Shown: in pieces, positions 49,321 through 60,625 of the stretch
Layout: each line of letters begins with the position of its first letter
Numbering within the stretch: position 1 is the stretch's first letter
Assembly: GCA_013396915.1 (NCBI GenBank)
Contig: VWZL01006771.1
Location: 1,319,379-1,383,378 of the forward strand
DNA length: 64,000 nucleotides
Direction: 5' to 3'
Source of the DNA: Stercorarius parasiticus
Lineage: Eukaryota > Chordata > Aves > Charadriiformes > Stercorariidae
Translations under genes and position numbers: made by a program
Notes under the pieces: generated by a model
The model's database searches: none
Seen by the model: the letters and a program-made list of their open reading frames with translations, nothing else
What the model was told of the DNA's origin: nothing

Positions 49321-52300
49321 TTCAGATTTACTCTAATCATTGGTGTATAGATATGTCAATAGCTGAGACACTCCTTTATCAATTATTCCTGATATTTTTA
49401 TGAAAGTACTTATACAAAGGGCGAATTACATTTTTCTTCCTTATACATAATCCCACCTATATGAAATATTAAATTTTACATTTATATAAGCAGACTTTAA
49501 ATGTATACATTGCAGAAAGGCTTTTTGCCTTTTAGCCGTCAAATCAATTTTCGATGATCTTCATTCAGTACTGTCCTTTAATCAGTTTTAGATAAATAAG
49601 GGTACTGCTTTTTTGAATTAAAGCTCCAGATTAAAATAAGCAATGACTGCATAATTTCTTACTAGTTAATCACAGTAATGATTATTTGCAGATAAGTTCA
49701 GAGTACATCTTCGAGCCCTTGTGCACTCAGATTTTCTAAAATAAATAATAATCCTTTGAATAATTATCACACATCCTAGTTCCTTCAGGAGATCAATTAC
49801 AAAGCATCAAACTGATTTTCAACCCAGCAAAACTGAGTGCTCTTCCCTGAATGTGAAAGGGGAAAATAGGTGGAAGGTTCTCTCTTGTACTGAGGACTAA
49901 AATATAAGCTTTACCAAGTGCCTTGTCTAACCTTCGTACCCTTCTAGATTCCAGCAAACTGACTCTGCTGCAACAGTTTTTATTTGCACTCTCTCCCCTT
50001 CCAGCTCCATTGTACTGCTGATCTAACAACCAGCCATACCCCTCTGCCACTAACTGCTCACTTTTATCTGTTTCTTTTTCCCTTCATGGTTCTGCAAGGA
50101 CCTTTAACTTTATTTCATGACTTCTTTCATGTAAAGATTCTGCTTTTTTTTCCAAAGTCTGCTTTAAAACTTAGAAGAATACCTGAGACCCGGAGATTTC
50201 TGCAATCACAATATTTATACATAAAGTTTACCTAGAATAGGAATGTAAGTAATTAAAACCCAAAGAAACAGAAATAGCAGAAAATGGATGAAACTCCCTG
50301 AGGACTCTGAGATAATTTTCTCTTCCTCCCTACAGCGCATGCTAGGGCCAGAATGGCACACCAGCCTGCAGAAGACCTTAGCAGCAGGCAGGCCCCATGT
50401 CTGGACACCTCAGAGGTCAAATCAGGAGGAAGGAATAAAAGCAATTCCACGATTCTTCTAGCCATAAAAACCTAAACCATAAACCAGAGACCCCTGCAAC
50501 AAGAAATGCAGCAGTAGCACAAGTGTAGCAGGCAACTCCCTTACTCCTACAGCCCTAGAAGGTTTCCAAGAGGAGTCCGTGGAGCGTCCGGTCCCAGAGT
50601 GGAGCAGCACACTTTTGCCAGCCTCAGGTGTTAAAAACATTAATCACTCAGGCTACTAGAAGGCATGAGAATTTGTAAAAATGATAGCTGGTTCAAGGAA
50701 TAAACAAATAGTTTCAGCTGAGTTATTTTCATTTTCTTTATGATTTTGAGACTTTTAACTATATTTGGATCAAATTTCGAATCTTTTCTCTTTCTGTGAT
50801 TACCGAAAAATTATTCTCGGTCAGATGAAAGCAGTATAATTGAAATCTCCTGTAACTGTTCAAATGCAGGCATTTGGACTTTTAAAAAAAACTATAATGT
50901 AAGATCATTCCTCACTGCCTTGGTGAAAAGTAGACAACAGGAGCATTTGTTTCCACACTGATCATTTTTGCTGCCTCTCTTTTTTGCTTTGTTGTAAAGG
51001 CCGTTGTGGCTATAGCTATTTTTTTTTCTTTTTCCATCTACTTTATTTAAAGATTTCCCACATGCCCTGCTATGCAAACGCTTACACAGAGCTCGCTGGC
51101 AGGGTTGCCATCAGCAGCAAAGCAAGCACAGCTGACTAGCTTTACTAATATCAGCTATCGGCTGGCCCTTCGAAGCCAACACAACTCTGCCTCTCCGTTT
51201 CTGTAGGAATGTCAACAGTGTAATATTTTTTTTTAGGGTTTTGGTTGGTTGTTTCTGTTTTCTGTAAGAGAGGGGTTTGCTCTAACTGGAGGGGAGAAGA
51301 GCAGGGGAATTCACACGTGATTTGAGGCCTCAGTATATAAGATAAACCGAGCTTTCTCATTATGTTTATGTGCCTGGCTATATGTTATTATCCATACTAA
51401 GTCCAGGTTTGGTAGAAAGGAATAAAAAATACTGATAATGCATTTTGTGAATGGTAAAACCTTCGTTAAGGCCAAGTGGGGAAAAAAACCCCAAACCAAA
51501 AACCCACTAGCTAATGCTTAAGTAACAAATGCCACCAAGTGCCCATTTTCTGAACAACTCTTTTCAGCTGAACTAAAGCGAAACGTTCTTTACAACTGTA
51601 ATCCTCAGGAAACAGACGCACCAAATCTTCTGATTTACTGCTATTTATCCACTGACAGAGTCATCCTCAGCTGGTTAGATTATAGCCGGCAGTAGATACT
51701 CTCTAAATACTGAGAAAAAAATTCTAAGTTAGTGATGAACTTCAGGCGCTTCAAAAATCACTCAGAGAAGCTCTTGCAATAAATGGTAGACATTAGAGGA
51801 ATTTTGGTCCATCACATGCTTTAAGTTTAATACTGTTATTTCTGTCACTATTCTATCAGGCCTCAAGCTGACTGTTGTTTGAACAAGGGAAAAAGGAAAA
51901 GAGTTACCTGTCTTAGGTTTTGCTGTGTCTTATTTTACAACTTCATGTGTAACTGTATGCGTGCTCTCTCCCTGACAATGCTGAAGCTCTGAATTTTTAT
52001 TTTGATAATACACATGGAAGGTAGTACCAAAACTAAAGACCAAAAGTTTGTAAACCAGTTTGATTAAAAATATGTAAGTTTGGATACTAAATAACACTTT
52101 TGGAATATAACAAATATTTTAAATCCTCTTTGTCTTTTTTCTTCCTCCCTTTTATTCTTGGCCAAAGTCCTCCGATGACAGTTTTGGAACAAATCAGACT
52201 TCACTCAGGAAGTCTGCCTAGAAGCACTAAATTTCTGCAAGATTCAGCTATTCCTCATAGCAGGTAAGGTATCAAAGCAACCAGAGTAGTGTTACATCTC

Positions 52301-53928
52301 CTGCTCCCCGTCAGCAAGAAAGAAGTGACAGAGGTAAATATATACTTGAAAGAAAATTATTTTTAAGAAGGGCAAAGGCCCAAAAGCCGCAGTTCTAAGT
52401 GCAAGTAGGATAAAGTACCTCTTTCTTACAGTTATTTTTAATCAGAACATTACAAGAAAGTTAAAAAGATAAATTTGTTGCTACATTATTTAATGTACAT
52501 TCATAATTTATCCATATATGAAATACAAGGTAAAAAGATTTTGTTGAAGCATGCAATTAAAGTGCGTAAGATAGCCATTTTCAATTTCAAGTGCTATGAC
52601 AATATCAAATGCAGCTCCTGCAGTTACTTTCCTTCTTATTCTTTTCAAAACATTAAATTCTACATTTTATCTGCTTCCTGGATTGGCAAAAATCCTGCCT
52701 TCTCTTTTGTTTAAATGTTATTGTATTAATGACCCGATGAATCAAGATACAAACACAGTGTCCCTCTTCTTTCTTTTTAAATAATAGCAGACGCATTTGA
52801 TTTGCAGAGAACCAGGAAATGTCTCCAGGATCATTTAAAATTCACGATTGTTTCTTAATTTTTAAGATAATTTTCCTTTTTATTTTCTAACATTAAATTA
52901 CAGGTAACCCATCTGTCTCACTGTCTGTTGTTTTAAAATGCTCCTTAGTAAATAGAAGTGTACAGTTTGCTCCTATACGTGCTTCATTTCCAGATTTTCT
53001 CCTCTTTATCCCACTCCCCCAGGCTTCAGAATACCCATCTCCATGGCAACACTCGATAAGGTTGGTGGGTGGTGTTATCACAGCAGGCTTCCCCACAGAA
53101 GGTCTCAGCCATATGGATTATTTATGAACTTGCATGACAGCACCAGACCCACTGCAATACTTCGTGAGCAAGTTTTCTTGTCTCTGAAAGCCAGTGATTC
53201 AACGCAGGGCATCCTCACTGTGGTCAGCACCCGTGATTAGAGAGTGGAGGAAAAGTACCACGAAGGTGGTCACTCATCCATCCCCAAAGCTGCCTTGCTG
53301 CTGCCTGCAAGTTTCTCTTACCTCAGACGAACACCTAATGACATACGCCATAAATCATAAGTGTTGTATACGCCAATCAGTGAAATTGGAAACTTGCGGC
53401 TCCTGACAAGAATAATAACATTTCAGTTATACCATGACTAAATAGTAGATACAACTGATGCTGTTGTTGGGAGCTGCTGATGCAGATACACCGCAGTAGT
53501 GCTGTGTCTCTGAGTTAATTCCTGGAAAAAACCATCAGTTTGGCTTTGATGCTATATTTTCTTTGCCTGATTTTTTTCCTAAAACGTCAGTATATCTTTT
53601 AGGTAAGGTTGTTGCATTTTCACTGTATTCATGCAAATAGCACATACCAGTATTTTGAGATTATCACTATAATAGCAGCCTATTTCTTTAAAATAATAGA
53701 TTTCTTTGGATAAACTTATTTTTTGAGCAAATGATGCAGCGCTATAAGGGCCTGTCGTATGTAACCCCTTCATCCAATCATTTTTATAAATTTATCAAGC
53801 TCCATCTTAGAGCGAGACAGATTTTCTCTAGGAAAGAAAAAAGAGTTTTATTTCTCAGATAGGCATTCATGTGTTTTTTTAACAGAGCCGATACTCAAGA
53901 TTTAATGGTTGTGATTTATCTTCCTAGC

Positions 53929-53957
53929 CATATGTATACTTATAATGTATACATATG
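53929..53957. repeat. Perfect 11-bp inverted repeat, 7-base loop
   Basis: CATATGTATAC at 53929-53939 and GTATACATATG at 53947-53957 are exact reverse complements. Confidence 0.88.
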
Positions 53958-54459
53958 AACCTTAATTGGTCATGATAGGCTTACTTTATGATCAGTAAGA
54001 ATTAGGAAAAGTTGAGGCACAATTCATCAGATCTGTTATCAAAATCTGCTGAAAGATTATATTAATTGTACTGTAAGCACCATAAACATCAGCAAGAATT
54101 CCCTGGGTAGTTCAGCCAGCTTTTTGGAGAGAAGCCATTCAGACACTGTAAGAAGTATTTCAGATCAGCCAGTGAAGATGTTGCAACCATTATCCCACTC
54201 TTCCTCCTTTCACATATATAATCTGTCTCATGTTAAGGTAAAACACTCTGGATTAGAAGAGCTATATTGTTTTCAATGCTGAAGCTGACTCAGCTCTTTT
54301 GGAGAGGACTTGGTTAGTGCAGTTATGATAATCAGCTGGAGGAGGCAATAAGAAACAATGTCTGGTTTTGGGACAGAAGAGAAAATTGAAAAATTAGGAG
54401 AATTCAGAGAAGAAGGAAGCCAAAATCACAGAATGCAGGAACCATGTTAAAAATACTAC

Positions 54460-54622
54460 CTTGACAGAAGCTTTGTCATTTGTCTTCCTTGGGTACAAAT
54501 TTGTAGCTGCAGACTGGGAGAGAACACCGAGATATTTAAGATATTGCTGAAGAGACTTGGCCAAGTTCACAGCATTTTCCAGATCGTATTTTCTTTCATT
54601 ATCTGCATTTTGTTCCAAAATC
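54460..54622 (-). CDS. PTPRN2: PTPRN2 internal exon, lumenal region (163 nt)
   Basis: This exon encodes ILEQNADNERKYDLENAV, then LAKSLQQYLKYLGVLSQSAA, ending TNDKASVK. Recalled human PTPRN2 has [31 protein letters not shown] here, so the pattern ER-Y......LA..L...L..L..LSQ is shared. The segment is leucine-spaced and probably helical, in the lumenal part that follows the RESP18-like domain. The acceptor is TTGCTGTGCAG before GATTTTGG. The exon starts in phase 2 (one base completes Arg) and ends in phase 0 after 54 codons. The donor is AAG then gtagta, which lacks G at +5 and is therefore a weak site. At 163 nt the exon is not a multiple of three, so skipping it would shift the frame. Confidence 0.93.
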
Positions 54623-54948
54623 CTGCACAGCAAAAGCAAGGAAAAGAAATTTACCAGTCTGTACAATGTACAAAGTGCCTAACTAAAAAGTCACTGGTTT
54701 ATACTGCAAACCACTGAAGTTCATTCCATACATAACAAAAAAGTTACCCAGAAGCTTAAAAGCCACAAAAGTATAGAAAATTCAATGTTTCAGCAAAAGC
54801 AGCCAAAAAGTCTTGCACTATTTACAATTTATTGCATGAATCAAAGTTAATGATCCAACAGTAAATCAAATAAAATACCTACATCAAGGCAAAGCCATAT
54901 TCAGAAGAAAAGAAAATGCTTATAAAAAGAAAATATGCCTGATTGAAT

Positions 54949-54972
54949 TGCACCCCAAAGTGCACCCCAAAA
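54949..54972 (+). repeat. 12-bp tandem duplication
   Basis: TGCACCCCAAAG is followed by TGCACCCCAAAA. Confidence 0.8.
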
Positions 54973-56177
54973 AAATGAGATGGTTCTAAGCTTTTAAAAA
55001 ATTGCTGGATGATGAAGAGATTCAACATCAATTTGGCCCTGCACCAATTTACAGAATACAGTGAGACTACTGCATGTGCAGAAATAACTGAGCAAGCCAG
55101 CTCCAGCAAAAGGCTTAAAAAAGGAATAATTAGATGGAAAATGTATCTCTTCTAGTCTTCTTATGTGCCTGGGATTCACAGAATAGCCATGTTTCCTGAC
55201 TGATTTAGACAGATCTTGGTGACGCTTGCAAAGAAAAGCTAAAAATGTGATTAAACAGCAGCAGTGTAGAGGTGTTTATATGGGATTCAAAGCGCTGTGT
55301 GCAATGAATTTGAATTATTACCAGCTCTCCTCATCTATCTCAACAACATGTCAATGATGATGATAATTTAAATGTCAACACCAGTAACTATTTCATTCCT
55401 TGTGTAAAAAAGCAAAGAGAGGGTTCCCAGTCTGCTTCCTTCCCTGTGAGCGACACATTGTTCTGAGGGAAATCACCTTTTTGGTGTCACCATTTCCTAC
55501 CCAAATGCCCACACACTTCTTCAGTGAAGAACAATTCCAGGTGGAAAAGCTTTTGAGCCCAGGGAGATCAGGCATCGTTTGATTTTCAACATCTCCACAC
55601 TACTGTAAGCAAAATTTTATTCTACCAGCCCACGTCACGGTGCTTATGTGGGGGCACAGCTTAAGGGAGTATCATTATCTCATTTTCCAAATCTTGGGTT
55701 TAATTACATTACTTTATGCACAAAATAACAGACTTCCTTCCATGCTCACAGTTGTACCAAATGTGTGTCCTGACTAATTTAACGCCAATAAATGTAATTA
55801 ATAATCTAATTTGCTGTGATGGCATTGCAACCAATAGTGCTCACAGGGTTGCTCACTTTGAAGTACCAGAACCCCCGCCCAGTGTAAACCAACCAGCACA
55901 AACAATCAGGCACACAAACTCCAGGAAAATTAAGGTTTACTGCACAGAGCACTATAGCGATCTTGAGATAATTTACCATAAGTCTTTCTTCCTTCTCATG
56001 CTGTTCATATTTTTCTCTTATTCCAGAGCTCTAAATTCTGCTTTGTGATGGGGGGTGGACTTGTAGGTAACATTATCCGCCTCCTTTTCAACTTAAAGCC
56101 AGACTAAAACTGTTCAGCGGTTTTAGAAAGAACTAGGCAATATGCTTTCCGCTTCAATAGAGATGAATTAATCAGAG

Positions 56178-56360
56178 CATCATAGAATACCAGGTTAGAA
56201 GGGACCTCAAGGATCGTCCGGTCCAACCTTTCTTGGCAGAAGCATGGTCTGGACAAGATGGCCCAGCACCCTGTCCAGCTGAATCTTAAAAGTCTTCAAT
56301 GTTGGGGAATCACCCACTTCCCTGCGAAGATTATTACAATGGCCAATGATTATTATCCAA
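56178..56360 (-). mobile_element. CR1 LINE 3' end fragment
   Basis: On the plus strand the fragment reads CATCATAGAATACCAGGTTA, then GGGACCTCAAGGATCGTCC, and GGTCCAACCTTTCTTGGCAG, followed by GATGGCCCAGCACCCTGTCC. This is the reverse complement of the avian CR1 3' region as I recall it, so the element points along the minus strand with its 3' terminus at about 56178. Only the 3' end is present, as expected of 5'-truncated LINE insertions. Confidence 0.9.
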
Positions 56361-57359
56361 AGAGGCTCTCATCATAGAAAGTATCCCACTTCCAAACACT
56401 CATCTTTCATTCGTCAATTAATTCCAACGCCTATCCTCTCCTTTCTTCGCTAACTTTAAAAAGCAAGGGAAAATGGAAATACCAGACCAAATGCTGCCCT
56501 GAGGATTTCCACTGGAGCTAATGGGAACTGAATGCACAGATAAAAGACAGTCTTTAGGTTAGGCTTTCAAGCCATTACTTACAGTATATAATCACTCACA
56601 CTGGTGGTAGAAGCAAAATCTGAGGTGTAAGATTTCTCATTTTTCTTATAGAGACAGTAATTATGCTCAAATTGTGTTTAAATTCCACGTTAGATGTAAC
56701 ATTTTATGATATAAACTTTTAAACATTTAAAATGTAAAAGTCTAACAAAGCATTACATTTCATTTGATGACAACTTTAATAAAATCCTATGAACACATCT
56801 GAAAGATTTTTAAGAACTTCTGTAGTTCACCAGAATTTCACTGTTGTTCACCTTGTTAAGACAGAAAGAAAAATGCGTTAAACGAGCTGTTATTGCAATT
56901 GAATTAAAATATTTCTTTTAAATTTGACAAAGTGATACTGGAAAATGGATGAAAGACAAATATATAAAAGCGCCTGGTGAGTAGGAGACATGACTGTCAG
57001 CTGAGTTCTTGTGCACTTATTTGGAAGTATTTTCAGTTTTAATTTGTTCTGAAAAAGGACTTCACATACAACGAACTTCAGGGTATAAAGATAATGACAT
57101 AGATAATTATTTATCCATGGAAATAATTCTGTATTTCCTACAAGAACCAGTGCTTTAGAAGCCTTTTTGTGCAAATATCTAAATCACTGTACCTCAGATA
57201 TTACACTTTTCTAGAATGTTCTCAATTAATAGATAACACACTTGTTAGAATAAAGTTTCTCCCTTTTAAACGCTGTGAGAATCTTATTACTGACTTAATG
57301 ATGGTTTTATTATAGAAATAATGCTATAGCCCATTTCATACATTGAAGTTTGCTGGAAA

Positions 57360-57860
57360 CGTTTGCGGTTTTGCCTAATTGCACCGATGAACACAACTGA
57401 CATTTATTCCCTGTGTGCAGAATGGACTTTTTTCCTTTATCTTGGATCCTCTTTCAAGAGTAGGGATTTTTGAAATTTAATAAGGGCCCAGGAAATACCA
57501 CGTACACTCCAGTTAGCCACCAAAGAACTTTCATCTTGAAATCAAGCTCCCAGTTTCAGAATTTTAAGATGAAATCCATGTCTTCTGTTCCGTCACATTT
57601 CATACGCACTAATTTAGCCTAAGTCAATTTACCTTTCAAGTGCCTGAGTCTATTTTCTCGCTCTCACTAGCTCTGTGGGGATTAATGACTCATTAGTATG
57701 ACTTCATATTGTCTTATTACACGTTACCCTAAATAAAAGCTCTTCCTGCCATAATGTTTCTTTGGTAATTAAATCCCTACACTAAGTTGCGCTTTTAATT
57801 ATTTACTATTATCTGATAAGATTTTAGCAAGCGCACACTGAGCACACAGCAAACTTTATC
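57360..57860. promoter_or_regulatory. Candidate intronic regulatory block (AP-1-like, TAATTA, GATA motifs)
   Basis: A TGACTCA AP-1/MARE-like site is at 57686-57692, followed by TAATTAAA near 57766, TAATTA at 57796-57801 and GATAAG at 57815-57820. No repeat is recognised. This is motif-based inference. Confidence 0.25.
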
Positions 57861-58378
57861 AGAATCTACAAGACACCAGAGAAAAAGTTCCTACTGTTCT
57901 CTGACCTACAGAACATATTGCAAAGGGACAACCAGAAAATCAATTAATGCTTTAAACTGTTGGCACATAAGATAATGCTTTCAGAAGCACAGCTTGGTAA
58001 CTTCAGAAAATCTATCCACAATAGGCACTGCTATAAGTGGAACACATTTGAAATTCTGATGTTCCTAAAGTGTCAATATACAAAATAGTTCTGTTTTTTT
58101 AACGTATAGTTCTAGTTAAAAATGCAAAACAGCTCACACCTGATCACAACAGGAACTCCTAAAAGTGATCATCTGTTCTCAGTCTATAAACTAAATTATT
58201 TTTTATATCTTTTACATTTTATTTTTATATAACTATGAATATGGAACACTGCAGAATATAGTCTTGATCTCGTGGAAATCTGGCCTATTTTATCTTACTC
58301 TCACGAATAAAAGTTTCAGATGCACTCATTCGAAAAAAAAAAATCCCCCAGAAGATATTAAAAATGATTTCTGATACC

Positions 58379-58402
58379 CTGTACGGAGATTAATCCGTAC
58401 AG
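58379..58402. repeat. Perfect 9-bp inverted repeat, 6-base loop
   Basis: CTGTACGGA at 58379-58387 and TCCGTACAG at 58394-58402 are exact reverse complements. The arms contain CpG, unlike the other AT-rich palindromes here. Confidence 0.88.
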
Positions 58403-59757
58403 TAATGGCTTTTTGCGTACCTAAGCAGTGAAAACATGTTTATCGATTCAACCATGTATCACCTTTATGATAATCTATAGATGAAAATATCTTCTTTGGA
58501 AGTTAAGCTTCTACCTTACTGCACTCCTGAAACGTATGGTGCTGTGATTTTAGGGAATCAGCAAATATCTGAAATACAGGGTCAAATTCTATGAATTAAA
58601 TCAAACCAAACTGAGGCAAACACAGCTGAAGCCACTGGGCAGTATCAATTACACAGCATTTTTATTTCCATAAAAGAGCAATCTAAAAAATAAATTATTT
58701 CGCAGTATAGGCAAAACACACACTGTGGTATATGAAGATCTGAAGTCCAACTTTCAATATGTTGTCCATCAAGGCTAGAAGCTCAAGCTTTGTCCCACTA
58801 TGAAGAAAGATTTCTAACAGAAAGCACTTTCTTTCAATTTCACTAATTTGGAGATTTCATTTCTTAAAATCACGTAGGAGAAAGCAAAATTTACCATTTT
58901 TAACGTTCCTATAATTTTATGCATTTTAAAATTTCCTTCTGGGTTTTTTGTGGTTGGGTTGCACTTAATAGCCTGTAGGACAGGATAGACCAAGTAAAAG
59001 TGTATATTTATATGTGTATTTGTATATGAAGATGATATAATTGCAGGTCCTACATGCATATCACTTTACACAATTACAGATACTGTATCTCTTGTCACCA
59101 ATAACTACTAAGTCACTCCTCAGTATCTTTCAAGCCATGAGGAAAATGGCTTCTATATTGCAAAGAACAGATAGAAATGTGCTAACATTGTTTTCTGTCA
59201 TTGTAACTTGCATGAATCTCTCCTACCTGGACAAATTTTGCAACTAAAGCTGAGAACCTATGGAATTAAAATCAATTACAGCTATGTTTTAGAAGAATAT
59301 GAGTTTGAAAATACAATTAGCTGCTCAGAATATCATTCAATACTTCCTTTTGTTTCTTTTTGTTCGCTTATTCCAGAATAAAATGTCTCCTGTGGATGAG
59401 CTCCTGTGTAATTCTGCCTTTTTAAGCCACTCATATGTAAAGCGGGTTGAACTGAGACTAGACACCGCATAACTGCCTAAAAGACCTGATCTTTTGAGTT
59501 CTGACACCTAAATTAACAATAGAAGGCATATTTTCTTAACTTGATGATACTCAGAAGAAAAGCGTTGAGAATTTTATTTCATTCAGTCTGCTGTTTTCCT
59601 ACTGGAGTTTTCAGTGCTGTTCTACGACTGGTTTCCCTTTATCATATAGATAGTGGTTTTGGTGATGTGTTTAATTCAGCTTCCCTGCCAATCTATTTCT
59701 CATCGTTTGCAAACCCTGCCCAAAACCTACCAGGCTGAAACACCATTGAAGACTTAC

Positions 59758-59875
59758 CTTCCTGGGTCAGATCCTTCAGGTGCAAATATATCAGGGTGCC
59801 TGTTGTGGATTTTGTGAATGGTTGAGAGTTCCTGACCAATAACGTGCTGCGTATAATCATCTCGCCAGGTAAAAC
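59758..59875 (-). CDS. PTPRN2: PTPRN2 internal exon, end of RESP18-like domain (118 nt)
   Basis: This is the first PTPRN2 exon of the window in transcription order. Phogrin is a single-pass membrane protein of dense-core secretory granules in neuroendocrine cells and neurons, with a lumenal region and a catalytically impaired phosphatase-like cytoplasmic domain. The exon encodes FTWRDDYTQHVIGQEL and then about 20 more residues. Human PTPRN2 as I recall it reads GFTWQDDYTQYVMDQEL at the matching place, in the RESP18-like N-terminal domain. The acceptor is TTTATCAG directly before GT-TTT-ACC; the donor is GGAAG followed by gtaagt, a strong consensus. It enters in phase 1 (a Gly codon split G|GT) and leaves in phase 2, so its last AG joins the first G of the next exon to make Arg. 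All 38 whole codons are open. The upstream exon must lie beyond 64000. Confidence 0.93.
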
Positions 59876-59885
59876 CTGATAAATA

Positions 59886-59924
59886 ATGAAAGAAACAAAC
59901 AAAAAAAACAAACAAACAAAAAAG
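59886..59924 (-). repeat. (CAAA)n tract serving as polypyrimidine tract
   Basis: The plus strand shows repeated CAAA units and A runs. Read on the minus strand this is (TTTG)n and T runs, ending about 10 bases before the TTTATCAG acceptor of the 59758-59875 PTPRN2 exon. It therefore acts as the polypyrimidine tract of that acceptor while also being a microsatellite. Confidence 0.75.
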
Positions 59925-60449
59925 AAGCAAAATCACTATTTAGTAACCTGAAAGTTTGCCCAAAATGTGTCCTATATAAATAATATTTCTTAAAAAAAAA
60001 AAAGAAGCTTTGTTCTATTGGAACCAGGAGTGAACTACAGATTCTTCTCTTCTGTATGAAATTTTGTTAATCAAACTTTCCTTACAATGGAAGGAAGACA
60101 GTAGATGATGTGAGGAGATTTTGAAAGACTACCCTTAGTGGAATTTTAGCTAGCTACAAACTAGCTTTAATAGATAAAAAAAAAAGTTTACTTCAGAGAG
60201 CTATGGAAAGTTATCTCACTAGCTGGTATCTATTGAAAAGTTGCCTCACTTCTTCCCCATTCACAGAACCACCCCTTCTCCTTTTTCCTCAATGGAACTA
60301 TGCTTTTAGAACATTAAGGAGCTAGTACTGCAGTGGAAATAAGTATTTTGAGTTTTAGTATAACACATGTGGAGGTCAATTTACGTTATCTATGTACTTA
60401 AACGTTGTGACAAAGAAAAGGGGGAAGTGCAACTATGAAGGCAAATTCC

Positions 60450-60625
60450 AGTGATTACCCATTAATTACATGCACTGCCAATCTCATGGTAATTATGCTT
60501 GAAATAATGATATAACTCCAAACATAATTGTTACCCGATTTGTAGATTTTAGATGTTACGGTTACACTTTAGTTTATAGAACTTGCTCATGCAATTATCT
60601 GTAATTAACTAATAACTAAACATCA
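60450..60625. promoter_or_regulatory. Candidate intronic regulatory block (three TAATTA sites)
   Basis: TAATTA occurs at 60473-60478, 60490-60495 and 60602-60607, denser than the roughly one per kilobase expected from AT-rich composition. This is motif-based inference. Confidence 0.22.

Larger units (their letters stand above)
40890..54459 (-). other. PTPRN2: PTPRN2 intron (13.6 kb)
   Basis: This is a phase-0 intron between the 163-nt and 481-nt exons. It contains MIR-like relics near 43391-43475 and 49183-49320, an old CR1 3' relic near 46078-46255, a repeat-like island at about 46870-47640, and perfect palindromes at 45729-45749 and 53929-53957. The phase-0 to phase-0 junction is consistent without another exon. 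I saw no other PTPRN2-like peptide here. Confidence 0.85.
54623..59757 (-). other. PTPRN2: PTPRN2 intron (5.1 kb)
   Basis: This is a phase-2 intron between the 118-nt and 163-nt exons. It starts with the strong donor gtaagt and ends with the acceptor TTGCTGTGCAG. It contains a CR1 3' end at 56178-56360, a 12-bp tandem duplication at 54949-54972, a perfect palindrome at 58379-58402 and an AT-rich block with AP-1-like and TAATTA sites at about 57360-57860. Confidence 0.85.
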
